A stretch of 64,000 bases of DNA from positions 946,811-1,010,810 of the forward strand of contig MNCI01005255.1 of assembly GCA_015680685.1 (NCBI GenBank), in the 5' to 3' direction. The stretch is from Gnetum montanum (Eukaryota; Streptophyta; Gnetopsida; Gnetales; Gnetaceae). The first letter of the stretch is position 1, and each line of letters begins with the position of its first letter. Position numbers and translations under genes: made by a program. Of the stretch, positions 12,296-23,690 are shown piece after piece. The notes below the pieces were generated by a model. It was not told where the DNA came from. It made no database searches and saw only the letters and a list, made by a program, of their open reading frames with translations.

Positions 12296-12309
12296 TTATT
12301 TTTTTTTTT

Positions 12310-15300
12310 TTGTTGTGTGTTTTATATTAAATCTATATATGGTCTATTATTTTACTTTCTTGTAGGTTTAGGATGGATGATTAGGGCCAAGTCAAGGCTG
12401 ACAACCTTTTTCTCCTAGCTCACACAACTCTAGAGATGTTCACTCGAAGCCCAAACATGAGGCTTGTAGTGTTGGAGCAATTACATGGAAACCTTGAGAG
12501 TATCATTGGGCATCATCCTAAGGTCTACAAGAGATTCCTAGAAAATAGAAGCATATATATCTAATAGGCCAATCCATCACTTGATGATTTATACTTGGAC
12601 TCATGACCTAGAGCTCCTACGATGATTGAGTCATATAGGCAAAGTAAGTGTTTTTAATTTTTTGATTTTATGCTAATGTTTTTCTAGCTATATGGTTATT
12701 AGGCTATTTTGGTCTTTATTTCTTATGTAATTATATTTGTTGTAATTTTTTACACTTACGTAAAGGCTAACAGGCTACCTTTTGTTACTTTTCAAAAGTC
12801 ACTCAATCTACTGAAGTTATGGTTATCACCTCAAGATGTATGGAGGAGACCTTGATCCTTAAGTTTAGTGAGGTGAAATCCTCATACGATTCGTTATCAG
12901 ATTAGGTGATTGATGCTATACATGCAAGGGTCATCTATATGGACTTATTTGACCTCTTCATGGCCCCAAGCCCAATTATTCCCACCATAGAAATGTTAAA
13001 AATTTTTAACTACTTTAACCAAGGAATTTAGAGCTTCATCACCCACGTTGATAGTGTGACTATTTTTTTTGACATTGATGCATCCATATTCAGTGACCTC
13101 TTTGGTGTCCTGAATGATGGTATGTCAATTATTGTTAAAGTAAGGAAAAAGGTGGATCATGGAGGAGAAGTGGAAGAGTGGCTAGACACTCATTATGGTA
13201 GCAAGGGATGCCCTCTAAGAGACATCAAATCATCATTGATTAGGGAGATTTATCCTTTCTTCCCATCCTAGGTATTTCCTAAGCTATTATCATAGGAAAA
13301 GATATTACATGTAGAACAATCTTAGGCCATGAAGCATGTACTCATTAAGGACACCCAATTCAACTAGGCCACACACTTGGTTTTTGGGCTTTGGTTGGAG
13401 GTCTAAAAACTTTGCAAAGATCTCACTACAAAGTGCCATGTGCATTTTACACTTTATGTCGCTTACTTATAGAGGGTCATGAAATTTTTGGTAGTGAAAA
13501 TGGATGATGATGGGTTGCTCATGATTCATCTAAATTTGATAGGTCTTGGGTGAAGCTTCTTACTCCAACCACCAAGGCCCAAAATCCATCTAAAGCTATA
13601 GAAAAATCCTTGTCTATCATTAACAAGAACCTTGAGGAAAAACATTGTAGATCTCTTGACAGTAATGGGGTTGAGCCTCTCACCATTTCAACTAGTGTTA
13701 AGAAGGTTTGGAAATTATGTGAAGAGGTTAAGGATATAGCTAGAGAGGTACTTAAGAGGTCTTCGATAGCATAGCTAGTACCAACAGTTGGGAAACCTTC
13801 CAAGAAAATGATAACCTTCAAGATTAGAGGAATTCAAACTAAAATTAGAGGTATGTATTTTTTTGATTCATTACTTTATTGTTAATTTGCTTAAATTCTA
13901 TGGCTGATTTGTGGTTTTGTATGATGTGCTAAGTTACTCTATGTTTCATGTTTGATACCTCTTGAACATAAGCAACAACAATGGGAGGCTATAGCAACAA
14001 CTACTACTACTAAAGAGGAGCAAAGACATCAAGAGGATGAGAAGAGATGATGTTAGGAGGAAGAGATATTAAACCATTATGAGGATGATGGATTTGAAAA
14101 TGAGGGATTTCCTCCTTTTTCTCCTTAGGCCACTTTGATGCCATGCTAGAGGATCCACAAATGAGTGAACCTACTATTGCCACATTAGAGGAACTTTTAG
14201 GTACATATAATTTTTAGTTCTAAGTGTTATACACGTTATGTTTTGTTGATTTCTATTTGGTAATGGTCATGACCATTTGATTATTCATTACACTTATTGT
14301 AGCTTGAGAGCCACAAGCAAAAACATCAACTTCTATTCCTTGTATGCAATCATGGGTGGAAATCCCCAATAAACTAGAATTTATCCAAGGTGTAGCTAAA
14401 GATATGATCAATTGATTGTAATAGATAACTATTGAGATCAATAAGAGTTTTAACTCATTTTTCCATTTATGTTTTCAATATATTACTTGGTTTTCTTGGT
14501 TCTGTAGTTTTTTTTGTTAACTAGTTTCATTTTGTTGGTTATAGTGTCTAACCTAAGATGGGATTTTGAAAAGCTAGTAAAGGTCAATGTGTTGCCTTCC
14601 TTATCTTCCAATATGGAGAATGTCCCATGTAAATTATATGAGGGTGCCACTCGATGTGCACTCTCATGTGCTAAGTCTTTATCAAAATGTAGATGTTCTA
14701 ATGAGTTCCTATGGGAACAAGTCATAGCATTGAGGGAAGAGAACAAAAAATTGAAAGAGAAGATAATAGATCTTAAGGACCACAAATAATTCATAGAGGC
14801 TTAGTTAAGCAACAAAGAATTTTTACACACTAAGCAGATACTCTAACCTCAATACTAGAATGCACTTCAAAGCAAGGCTCCCCTTGCTAGAGAAATCATT
14901 CAACAAAGGCTTCAAATCAATCTCATCAACCACAAGGCTAGTGAGTGGAAGGACTATTGGGCTTGGGTTCTTGAGTGGGGTCTTAAACAAAAGGACCATG
15001 AGAGGATCTATAAGTTTTGATCGAAATGCATATCTTAAGTGGCTATAGGAAGAGTCTACAGAGAGGAGGAAGCTAGAGCTATTTAAGATGGGCATTAATG
15101 TAGAGGATTTCTATAAGATAATTGCTAACAATGCGATTGTACCTACTTCTCCTACTCATTAGATTACTATTGTCTTAGGGGAGGCAACCTTAGTCATGTT
15201 TTCACATGAGCCCCCTACATGGACCAACATTGATAAGACTAGTAGTATCCTTGTGGGTCTTGACCTTAGGGATATTGATTAGTCCAACATGTTTGAAGAT

Positions 15301-15540
15301 GAACTCCTCCATCATCTAAAGGTTGGTCTTAAGACTTTTCCTACAGAACATATGGCTCTAGAACCGTCTCAGGTTACTTCATCTCATTTTAATTTCATTA
15401 AATTTTTTTTGATGTTTATTGATTGTTAATTGGTTTTGGTCTTGCCATGTTATAGGTACTAGAAGACATTGGTGGCCCCAACAGTGGGGATGAAGATGAT
15501 GATTCACCTCATTAACCAGATGCTCCATACTCACATCAAT
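12310..15540 (+). pseudogene. Antisense multi-exon gene of element A, decayed copy
   Basis: Runs opposite to gag-pol of A. No known function. It is recognised by matching the B1-B3 copies: TEVMVITSRC (about 12820, matching PEEVTITTG in B2), ASIFSDLFGV (about 13085, matching TEFLFDLFGV), HVHFTLYVAYL and VMKFLVV (about 13440-13500, matching FHFTFAFFVGYLHRFAEFLVV), SWVEIPNKLEFIQGV (about 14350, matching PWLEMPSKMDFVTGI), a Lys/Glu coiled-coil-like stretch (14700-14790), and PTWTNIDKTSS (about 15220). An intron at 12644-12773 sits at the same place as an intron in B2. Other likely donors are GTATGT (about 13850) and GTACAT (about 14200). The end reads SGDEDDDSPH then stop at about 15515. Many stops and frameshifts occur. 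The 5' end is uncertain because of the N gap. Confidence 0.75.
12644..12773 (+). other. Intron in the antisense gene of A
   Basis: Starts GTAAGT, is T-rich, and ends AACAG. The following exon codes TEVMVITSRC, which matches the exon following the 50717-50814 intron of B2. Shared intron position in such diverged copies argues for a real spliced gene on this strand. Confidence 0.65.
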
Positions 15541-16250
15541 TGCTTCTTTTATGTCCATTTTAGTTGAAGTGGTTTTTTTGAAATTGTTGATGTATGGTTA
15601 TTATTAGCCAAAACAGTTTATTTTTTGGATGGTTTATTTGAATATGGTTATGATATTATGGACATTTTAACTTTTAATTTTAGATTTTAAGCTTTAAAGG
15701 CTATGATGTTATAGTGTTATCAATTTTATTTATATCATAGCCCTATGTTGTAATATATGTTATGGCTACATTTGCTAGACTTGGTTGTTGTGTGATAGAA
15801 GGTTAAACGATTATGGAATAAAATCATACACTAAAGAGAATATGAGATATAAGGTTGTTTGATAGTTTTAGGCCATGTGATATTTGCTAGTTTAAGTTCA
15901 TGGTGGGCTGTGATGTCAATTTAAGATCTTAGTAGACCACAATGCCAAATTAATGTCTTAGCAAACCACGATGCCAATTTAAGGTCTTAGTAGATTGTAG
16001 AGAATGTAAAAGTAAACATTTTTTTATGACATATCTTTTTATGAAAAAGTAAAAATACATTAAAAACATAAAAGAATGTAAAACAATATAAATTCTAGGC
16101 CATTGACAAATTTAAATTTAAACCTAAGAGAAATTAAATGGTACCAACAAGTAAAGTGTAAACTAGGCTATTAGGTTATGAATGTTGTAAAGTCACACAG
16201 TTACAAATGCATAGGGTGTGGGAAAGATTAGGAGCATGTATCACTTGTGC
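15541..16250 (-). repeat. Noncoding AT-rich region with TTAAACTGGCA array (element A)
   Basis: Lies between the antisense gene end and PR. At about 15900-16005 are degenerate copies of a roughly 30-bp unit which on the minus strand reads like CTAAGACCTTAAATTGGCA. The same unit follows PR in B1, B2 and B3, and follows INT in B1 and C. Nothing else is visible. Confidence 0.6.
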
Positions 16251-16252
16251 AA

Positions 16253-17070
16253 CTATTTCCTACTCTTTAACAGATTAGGAAAAGTGTATGCTCTATTTTG
16301 CACAAGCTTATACTCTCCATCACCTTCGCTAACAATGTTGAATGGTAGTTCTCCTAATGGCACATCAATGGATTCATCATTGTTTACTTTTGTTTCATCA
16401 ATCCCATCATTCTTTTCAACTTCATGGAAAATGGTAGGAGTTACTTCTTGAACCTCCACTTTAGACTCTTGTGCTACATTGATGTTGTTAACTAAGGAAA
16501 TTGTGCTTTCACCATAGATAATGATTTTACCACCCTTGTAAGGGAGGTGGCTTTCTTGGTAAATAGGCAAAGACATAGCCTACAATTAGGCTAGCCAAGG
16601 TCTTCCCAGGATGAGATTGAATCTTGGTGTTTCTTCTAACACCAAGAAATCAAATGTTATGGGAAACTATTCCCTTTCTACAAAACCTAAATTAAATAAA
16701 ACTTTGGCTACAACCCATGATCCATTAAATAATTTATGGACTATAGTCAAGGTACATAGCATTTCTTTAGTTAGGCTCAAGTGTTTAATGATGGTATAAG
16801 GTATGACATTTGTTGTTTCCCTATCATCTACATGTATCCTATCTACTTTATATTGGTCAACATGTATGGTAATAAAAAGAGATGCAATTGCTACTTCACC
16901 ACTTTGGGGGTTTACCATGATTTCACTGTCGTAAAACACCAGCAATGTTGTCTTCAATCCCTTGGGTGAAGAGGGTACCATGACTGCATCGGTGGATGTT
17001 TCATTCACAAGAATGTTCTCATTGATAGAAATTCATGTCTACATCTTGACCAGTACCTCCTGGTGGACAA
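16253..17070 (-). pseudogene. Retropepsin (aspartic protease) of element A, broken
   Basis: Would cleave the Gag-Pol polyprotein. On the minus strand: FITIHVDQYKVDRIHVDDRE (about 16870-16810) is the active-site strand with the expected Gly replaced by Arg. Then come KLFNGSWVV (flap-side segment, about 16740), FNLILGRPW (about 16610) and LPIYQESHLPYKGG (about 16560). The tail has PLGELPFNIVSEGDGEYK (about 16350), also found after PR in B1, B2 and B3. Stops interrupt it. It is contiguous with gag upstream, so gag and PR were one polyprotein. Confidence 0.82.
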
Positions 17071-17279
17071 CAAAAGTCATGACTAGGTCATATAAGCTCA
17101 AAGTTGTGTTCTTTTGCTTGAGTGATTATTTAACCTATTCCATTGCATTAAGTAATTCCTTATTATTTGTTATGGATTTGTTGTGTCTGACTTTCTCCAT
17201 ACATCCCAAAATTTGAACTTCATGTTTGGGTTGTTGTTATGACATGGCCTCTTGGTTTTTCTATTTAGGTTTTGGCTCT

Positions 17280-19968
17280 TTTTGTGGTTTACTAATTAAA
17301 GTAGCCTAAGTTATGGAAGTCATGGGAACATATGAAATGGGAGTGGGCTTTAGTGGACCTACTTCCTTCCCTAACTTGGTCTGCTTATTGACCTTATTCT
17401 TGGCTTTCTATGTAGCCTTCTTCCATTATCTGGTTGGGGATTTTTTGCTATCCCTAGTTAGCTATGAGGAAGAAGATGTTGCACGAGCCACCAGAAGGTG
17501 GTTGTTCCATTGTTGGGGTAAGTTATGTTGTAGAGAGTTGGGATACCCTAATCATGATGGATTCTTTGAGGAACATTGGTAATGGTACCTTTACAAAAAT
17601 TAGGACCTTAAGCTAATGAAAACTAAAGAGCCCCATTCATTACAAGGAGGCACCTTGATTACAAATAGTTCCCTCATAGACTTATGGATGTCAAATGTTG
17701 CTATGGTGTACTGGCTATTGTTAGCATTTAAGGGATCCCTTTATATATATGCATAGATTGATTTTGAGGCCTAATAGGGTTAGACATGTCTAATACCAAT
17801 TCACCCCTATTAATCATCCTTTGTAGGTCATCCTTAAGTACAAGGTAGAAATTTGTATCTTGACTTGGCAATTAATGGTCATGGCAAAAGTGGTCAAGCC
17901 TAAAGTATTTGAGTGGTTGAGGATCATCTTTGGTTTCTTGAGTGAGGTCCTTCACTATTTTTCATAACCTATCATCCCTCTTACAGACAACCTTGGACAT
18001 ATACTTGTATTGAATTTTACCACTCTTCAATAATTGGTCTAAAAATTCTTATGACTTAAGGGGTAGTTTACTATAGTTGGATTGGTCTTTCTATGTAAAG
18101 TTAGACCTAGAGGAATTTGATGTCATGGCCTCGAAGGCTGATGGTTGGTTATCATTGTTGGTAGCAAGGGCATTAGGTTGATTATTCTTTGGCCCATGGT
18201 TCGTTGGCTTAGTCTCCTTAGTCATAGTTGCTATGGCCATGTTGTTTTGCCTATCATGGTTGGCTTTGGCAACATTCTCTATGTTCTTAGCCTAAGAAAA
18301 GGCTTCACTAGGAGACCATGGATCAAGATAATATAATTTTGATTTCATAAATTTGTTAACTACTCCTTTGAAAATAGCTAAATAGTGAGTTTTAACTATT
18401 GGCTCTAGTATCTCATGGAGCAGAGCATTCTATCATTAGATGAACTTCTACATTGGCTCTAGGTGTCCTTGCTTGACCTTTATCAATTGGTTAGGCATGG
18501 TAGTGTGTTTGAAGTTATACATGAAATGGTTAATGAATTGTAAAATTAGTTAGTCCAAGGAGGATAAGAATACCTTTAGCAAGGCATGGTACCAATCTAA
18601 GGTTTTTCCTACTAAATACATATGGAAATTTTGCATAATTATATGTGGCCACAATTGCAATAGTAAGCACTCAGGGTAGAAGGTAATCAATTGTGCATTT
18701 ATATCATCTTTTCTATTGTACTTGACAAATTGTGGCATAGTGACATTGAGAGGAAGAGTAGGTGCTAGGACCATAGGTCTTATGGGAACATCTTGATAGA
18801 AGTCCATAATCTTTATGGTAGGGGACATTGAGGCTTTGAGTTTACTTAACTCTTTAGTCAAGTCTTGGATCATTTGGAAAGCATGATCTAGACCTTGGGG
18901 GTGCTCCCATTAGTTGTGGGGCATTGAGAGGAAGAGTAGGTGCTAGGACCATAGGTCTTATGGAACATCTTGATAGAAGTCCATAATCTTTATGGTAGGG
19001 GACATTGAGGCTTTGAGTTTACTTAACTCTTTAGTCAAGTCTTGGATCATTTGGAAAGCATGATCTAGACCTTGGGGGTGCTCCCATTAGTTGTGGGGTT
19101 TGGACAAAAGGTTGATGCATATGTTGAAAGGTTTGTGGCCTTATTATTAGTTGTAATATGGAAGGGTGCAGCTGCATCATGGTTGTAGTCTATGGACCAA
19201 ATAAGGAAATATATGTCTTTGTTGGTATCTAAGGCATAAATGGGACAAAATGAGTATGCGAGCCCTAAGTTACATGGGGTTCTACTATCAACCCCATCTA
19301 TATCGTAGGGGGGTTAGTGGCAGTAACAACCATTGATGATGGCTACAGTTTAAGGCTATGTAGCAAATGACATGGAAAAGTGGAAGGTCATGGGTTGTGG
19401 CACCAAGTGTGCTTGATGTATAGTTATAATAGGGAAAGGACCGACTGTAGTATGGTAGGAGGGGGTAGAAGATGGTGGCACCATGCCCATGGAGAAGGTT
19501 TGGTGGCGTTGGGGGTTTCTTGTTGGATTAATCCTCCCAATATATTTTTGGACTCAAATTCCATCATAAAATCATCCTTCTCTTCCTATTGCCCTTTCAA
19601 GCTATGATTATCATCCTCCTCCTCCATCTTAATTAATTGTGCTTAGATGCCAACATAAATGTTATTGAGGAAAATTTGGTCATACACGAAAGTAATATAT
19701 TATTTTCCATCCTATTGTATGAGCTCAAACTCTCTTTTTCCTTCTACTTCTAGATGTGGAATTAGCATGCCAGCCCACATCTTGATACAAATGTAGTTGT
19801 ATCTATCTTTATTTATGGCTAAGAAGTTAGGACATTTTCCCTAACCCTCAAAGACTACCTACATTCAATGATAGAAAAGTCTTTGGAGTGATAGGCCCTC
19901 ATGTCTTATTGGCTAGGGCCATCACTAATGAAGGTGAAAGGCAACTTGGTCGATTGTTGAAAAGACAT
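17280..19968 (-). pseudogene. gag polyprotein of element A, decayed
   Basis: Begins near ATG 19966-19968 (MSFQQSTKL). The N-terminal SLRVRE at about 19850 corresponds to SLRLQGK in B3 and E. The capsid part reads VKYNRKDDINAQL and DWYHALL (18720-18580) and later VKQGHLEP and AIFKGVVNKFMKSKLYYL (18500-18310). The nucleocapsid-like motif reads FCHDH with its Cys/His pattern partly lost (about 17900), followed by LVLKDDLQRMINRGEL. The Pro-rich linker to PR follows, with a remnant FVIKVPP. Stops are scattered throughout. A tandem duplication at 18744-19098 lies inside it. Codon use is extremely AT-rich, unlike E. Confidence 0.8.
18744..19098. repeat. 178-bp tandem duplication inside gag of A
   Basis: Unit 1 is 18744-18921 and unit 2 is 18922-19098. 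The copies appear identical except for one missing G (GGGAAC versus GGAAC). In a heavily mutated element this near-identity means a recent duplication or an assembly error. Confidence 0.9.
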
Positions 19969-20578
19969 GTTGTAAGTGGTGTTTTCTTTTGGCATTTTTA
20001 CTATTTTTAGCAAAAAAGTAGGCTAAAAATGGAAAGGTAGTAGGAAATGACTACTAAGTAGAAATAGGTATCATAGAATGAAATGGTGTCTAACGAAATG
20101 ACATTGAATGGAATAGTATCCAATAGAATGAGGTTCAACAGAATGGTGTTGAACGAAATGGATTTAAATGGTAGTCTACCCACTACTATCAATGTAGTCA
20201 ACCTATTACTGTCAACATAGTTGCCAACTATTATTAGTGTAGTTAGCCTATTACTATTAGTATAGTTGCCAACTAGTGCTAGCATAGTCCACTAACTATT
20301 ATTAGCATTGTCATTGAACTACTACCAATGTGGTTGCCAACTATCATTAGCACTTGATAGGAAAATGAGCTTTAATAAAATGGGTGTTGCAGTAAACAAG
20401 AAATTTGTAGCAACATCCAATGGAATGAGTGTTGTAGTAGATGGAAAATGGTAGGCAAAATGCAATGGAATGGGTGATGTAGTAGATGGGAAATTTGTAG
20501 AAAAACCCAACAAAATGGATGTTACAGTAGATGGAAAAATGGCAATGATAGGCTTTTTGGCCAAGAATTTGGATGTAG
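19969..20578 (-). other. Leader of element A with word repeats
   Basis: About 610 bp between the primer-binding site and gag. From about 20040 to 20160 there are short repeats around GAATGG and GAACG. From 20165 to 20345 there is an array of ACTACT...GTAGTCAAC words, decayed forms of the U3 palindrome word. From 20345 to 20540 a roughly 55-bp repeat contains TGTAGTAGATGG. No coding frame is supported. Confidence 0.55.
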
Positions 20579-20599
20579 GTCCTCCTTTTATGTCAAAAT
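20579..20599 (-). other. Decayed primer-binding site of element A
   Basis: The minus strand reads TTTTGACATAAAAGGAGG, aligning with TTTTGGCATTAGAAGG of E. It sits at the inner end of the LTR. Several mismatches to the other copies would weaken tRNA pairing. Confidence 0.6.
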
Positions 20600-20600
20600 A

Positions 20601-22750
20601 CTATTGGTTCTAGAAATCTTGGTTACTAGAATGGGAAACTAGAAGATCCTAGCACTAGAACAACTTTAACCTTGATTCCCTAGGGCCTCCAAAAAATGGA
20701 ACTTTGGGTACCTTGGATAGTCTTGCTGATCACCAAGGGACTTATAGAACATAAAATGAAAATGGTTTTGGAATCTTAAATATGATTGGAAACATAGACA
20801 AAAATAGCCTACTAAAAATTATCTACCAAAAATATAAATAAAAAATGACCTACTAAGAATGACCTGCTAAAAATGTAAATAGAAGATTGTCTATTAAAAA
20901 TGGTAATTAAAAATGAAATTAGAATTACAGAAATAAACATGGAAATAGAAATTGAATCCAAAATTTGCACAACATAAAGTAACAAATTTATAAAAGAATA
21001 TAAAAGAGGTTGAGTTCATGGTGTATAGTATTATGCCAATGGTATAGGAGGTTAGTAGTCAAAACTTGAAGTTCATTGGATAAGGTTGGCTCCATGATTT
21101 GGTTCCTTCCTAGTTTTGACCTACTACAACTTTCTATTAGTTTTCACCAAATTTGCTATATGGGAATGGGATTGATTTTGCACATTTGGGACAATGGAAA
21201 CTACATGGAAGTCTTTGTGATAAGTTTAGTCCTAGTTCCTACCATCAAATGACACGACTAAGTGAGGATCTAATGACTATAATGGGTTTTCATGGCTACC
21301 AGTAGAGATGGAAATGGTATAGGATCTATAATTTTAATAGTAATGACAACTACGTGGAGGTTTCTACACCTAGCATAGTGTCATTTTCTTCTACTAAAAA
21401 ATGTAGGTGGATTGCAAATAGGTTTAATAGATGATGGATGTAGTTATTGGAAAATGGGGAAAGTGGTGTTTTCTGCAAAATGATTTTGAAATGCCAAGAG
21501 AGAACATGCTCAGAGTGTCAAAATCATAAGTATATGTGAATCCCAAAGAGTGCTAGAAGTTGGCCAAAATTTGGAATTGTCCAAAGTTGGGGACCAAGAA
21601 ATGGTGTCAACATTGGACTTTTATAGATTAAGGTTGTCATTTTTGGGCCTTTCATTGATTGCCATTGATTGCTAAAAAATTATCTTTGATTATGGGTTGT
21701 AATAGCTACTAATGCTAGCGTAGTTAGCCAACTATTACCAATGTAGTTAGGTAACTATTGCCAACATAGTCAACCAACTATTTCTTAACGTAGTTAACCA
21801 ACTACTACTCAGTGTAGTCAACCAACTACTGCTAGTGTAGTTAGCAAACTACTACTCAACATAGTCAGCCAACTACTACTCAACATAGTCAGACAACTAC
21901 CGCTAGCCTAGTTAACCAACTATGGCCAACATAGTTAACCAACTACTACTTAGCATAGTCATCCAATATAGTCAACCAACTATTGCCAGCTTAGTCAACC
22001 AACTACTACTTAGTGTACTTAGCTAACTACTGTCAGCATAGTTAGCCAACTATTGCTAGTGTAGTCAACCAACTATTGCTAGTGTAGTCAACCAACTATT
22101 GCTAGTGTAGTCAAGCAACAAGTGCCAACACAGTCAATATTTTTGGTAATTCCAAAATGAACTACACAAACAAAACCCATTCATTTACTATAAATAGTAA
22201 ATAGGCTTTTGTGACTATGCTGATGGCTTTGGAAATGGAAAACAAAAAGGTATTGGAAAATGGAACGATAGAAGAAAACTATAAAAATTATGGAACCCAT
22301 TGAAGAGTGTTGTGCCTAGTGAAAACTATTGTCTGGCTATTGTTGATGTGGGATGCATATGCCAACTATTTTTTGGAGAAATAACCATCACAATAATGCC
22401 AACATTGAATCTTTGCCTAGTCCTAGTGATGACTACACTAGCTACTGTAGCTATTTAGCCTACTGAAAATGGCTCTAGCATAGTTGGAGCTATACCCTTT
22501 CAAAAACTCATGAAAATGCCATTTTAGCCATTTCATAGGCATTTTTGGTGTTCACAAGCCTAGATATGAACATAGGATACCTATTTCTAGTTGGGAAATG
22601 AGGTAATAACAACTTTTAAAGCAATTTTCAACCCCAAAAAGTTGGAATAAGAAAGATTGTAGCTCATGTACCACATATCTTACATTTACAATGGAACTTT
22701 GCCTCAAGCTAAAAAGTGGGATTTGCAACATGAATTTTGATGGTGTTTCA
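20601..22750 (-). repeat. LTR shared by elements A and C (about 2.15 kb)
   Basis: Starts TGAAACACCATC on the minus strand at 22750. On its right is a purine tract and the 3' end of C. On its left are a primer-binding site and gag of A. It is therefore the 3' LTR of C and the 5' LTR of A. U3 carries the word array at 21700-22140. The U5 block near 20720 (AAGTCCCTTGGTGATCAGC on the minus strand) is a decayed version of the E and D block. No clean TATA box remains. Confidence 0.78.
21700..22140. repeat. Word array in U3 of the A/C LTR
   Basis: About 16 copies of a roughly 26-bp unit such as GTAGTCAACCAACTACTGCT. Arm words vary as CTAGCGTAG, CTAGTGTAG and CAACATAG, that is, the CG word and its TG and CA decay forms. 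Confidence 0.85.
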
Positions 22751-22770
22751 TTGGCTCCTCTTTGTTGATG
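22751..22770 (-). other. Polypurine tract of element C
   Basis: The minus strand reads CATCAACAAAGAGGAGCCAA immediately before the LTR start. Element D has CAACAAAGAGGGGCCAT at the same place. It is the RNase H-resistant primer for plus-strand synthesis. Confidence 0.75.
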
Positions 22771-23690
22771 TCTAGTGTATTAACCTAAGAGACATCAACA
22801 AAAAATACAAAACACCATTGTAGGTCCATCATCAACATCTTTTCTCTACACTTAATTTAGTACTATTAAACCATGCTCAAGAGTGCTCATGATAATGGAG
22901 TGAGGCCATGATGATAAAATGGTAATGAGGTCATGAAGAAATGGTCATGATGACCAACAAATATTGGTCGAATAGTTCAAGCTATGCAATTTTTATTTAG
23001 AACTATGATGCACTTGGTAGATTCATTTGAGGAACCAACACTTCACTTCAAGGCAATGTGCTCTTTGCTAAAGCTGATTTTGATGTTGTTTCCAAATTGA
23101 GTGAGCTGTGTTACACTTGATGAACTTTGGGCTTCCCATCAAACAACGTGTGTTACACTCAATGGACTTAGCATTTTCCCATTGAATGAGATGCATTATA
23201 TTCAAGTGGAATTGGGGTTTTTCCATCAAATGATATGTGTTATGCTTGATAGACTTACTATTTTCCCACTAAATGAGATGTGTTACATTCAAGTGGACTT
23301 GGAGGTGGATCATAGATCAACATTGCTACTCAAGGTATCAGAAGGTTATATTCAAGCTATGGGGTTGAGCTCATGGGAAACAATGTGGAAGAACCACTCT
23401 TGGATAAATTCAATGAATTTCATGCATCAAGGTTATGTGGTGACTTGTTCTTGTGATGAGTTGCATCCTTATGATGGCTCTAGGCTTTGTCCTACAACAT
23501 AACTCCAAGGAAATAAGAAAACTAGAGAGAGAAATGACGTTGTTACAATGGGATACATTAGACCATGAAGCATGGTTTAGCAAACCCTAAGTCTCATGTT
23601 GCCAATTAAAGATCCTAGTAGGCTACATTACTTGTTTAAGGCCTCAGAAGGCTATGATGTCAGTTCAGGGTCATGGCGAACAATAGCGAT
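22771..23690 (-). repeat. 3' noncoding region of element C
   Basis: Between INT and the purine tract. At 23096-23310 there is a roughly 60-bp degenerate repeat (minus-strand word GTAACACA followed by TCATTTAATGGG), also seen in B1 near 43100-43210. At 23560-23700 are copies of the TTAAACTGGCA unit. The plus-strand open frame at 23101-23502 is a by-product of this repeat. No gene is seen. Confidence 0.6.

Larger units (their letters stand above)
6561..12300 (-). repeat. Noncoding spacer of element A between RT and the antisense gene
   Basis: About 5.7 kb without a credible gene on either strand. From about 7040 to 9600 it is a degenerate tandem array, roughly 190 bp per unit and about 13 units, each carrying nested inverted words such as GACTACACT and AGTGTAGTC (7064-7086). 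From 9640 to 10140 there are shorter word copies. From 10150 to 11790 it is AT-rich with no visible repeat. The part up to about 11790 aligns along its length with 27240-31935 in element C, so it belongs to the element rather than being a chance insertion. The part 11790-12300 holds nothing I can identify. Confidence 0.75.
3988..22750 (-). mobile_element. Element A: decayed long Ty3/Gypsy element with antisense gene
   Basis: In element order (right to left): LTR 20601-22750, primer-binding site 20579-20599, leader, gag 17280-19968, PR 16253-17070, TTAAACTGG array, antisense gene 12310-15540, spacer 6561-12300, RT 5270-6560, RNase H 3993-5270. It is cut by E at 3987, so its INT and 3' LTR are lost or left of the window. 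The sequence is AT-rich, nearly CpG-free and full of stops, so it is old. Even truncated it is 18.8 kb, which is long for a gypsy element. Confidence 0.8.

Noticed and set aside
12203-12418. Open frame across the N gap
   Set aside because: Mostly translated N and poly-T.
21700-22140. Possible centromeric or other host satellite
   Set aside because: Short array within LTR boundaries and sharing words with the other LTRs.
23101-23502. 133-codon plus-strand open frame
   Set aside because: Lies on the 60-bp noncoding repeat of C; repetitive peptide without family match.
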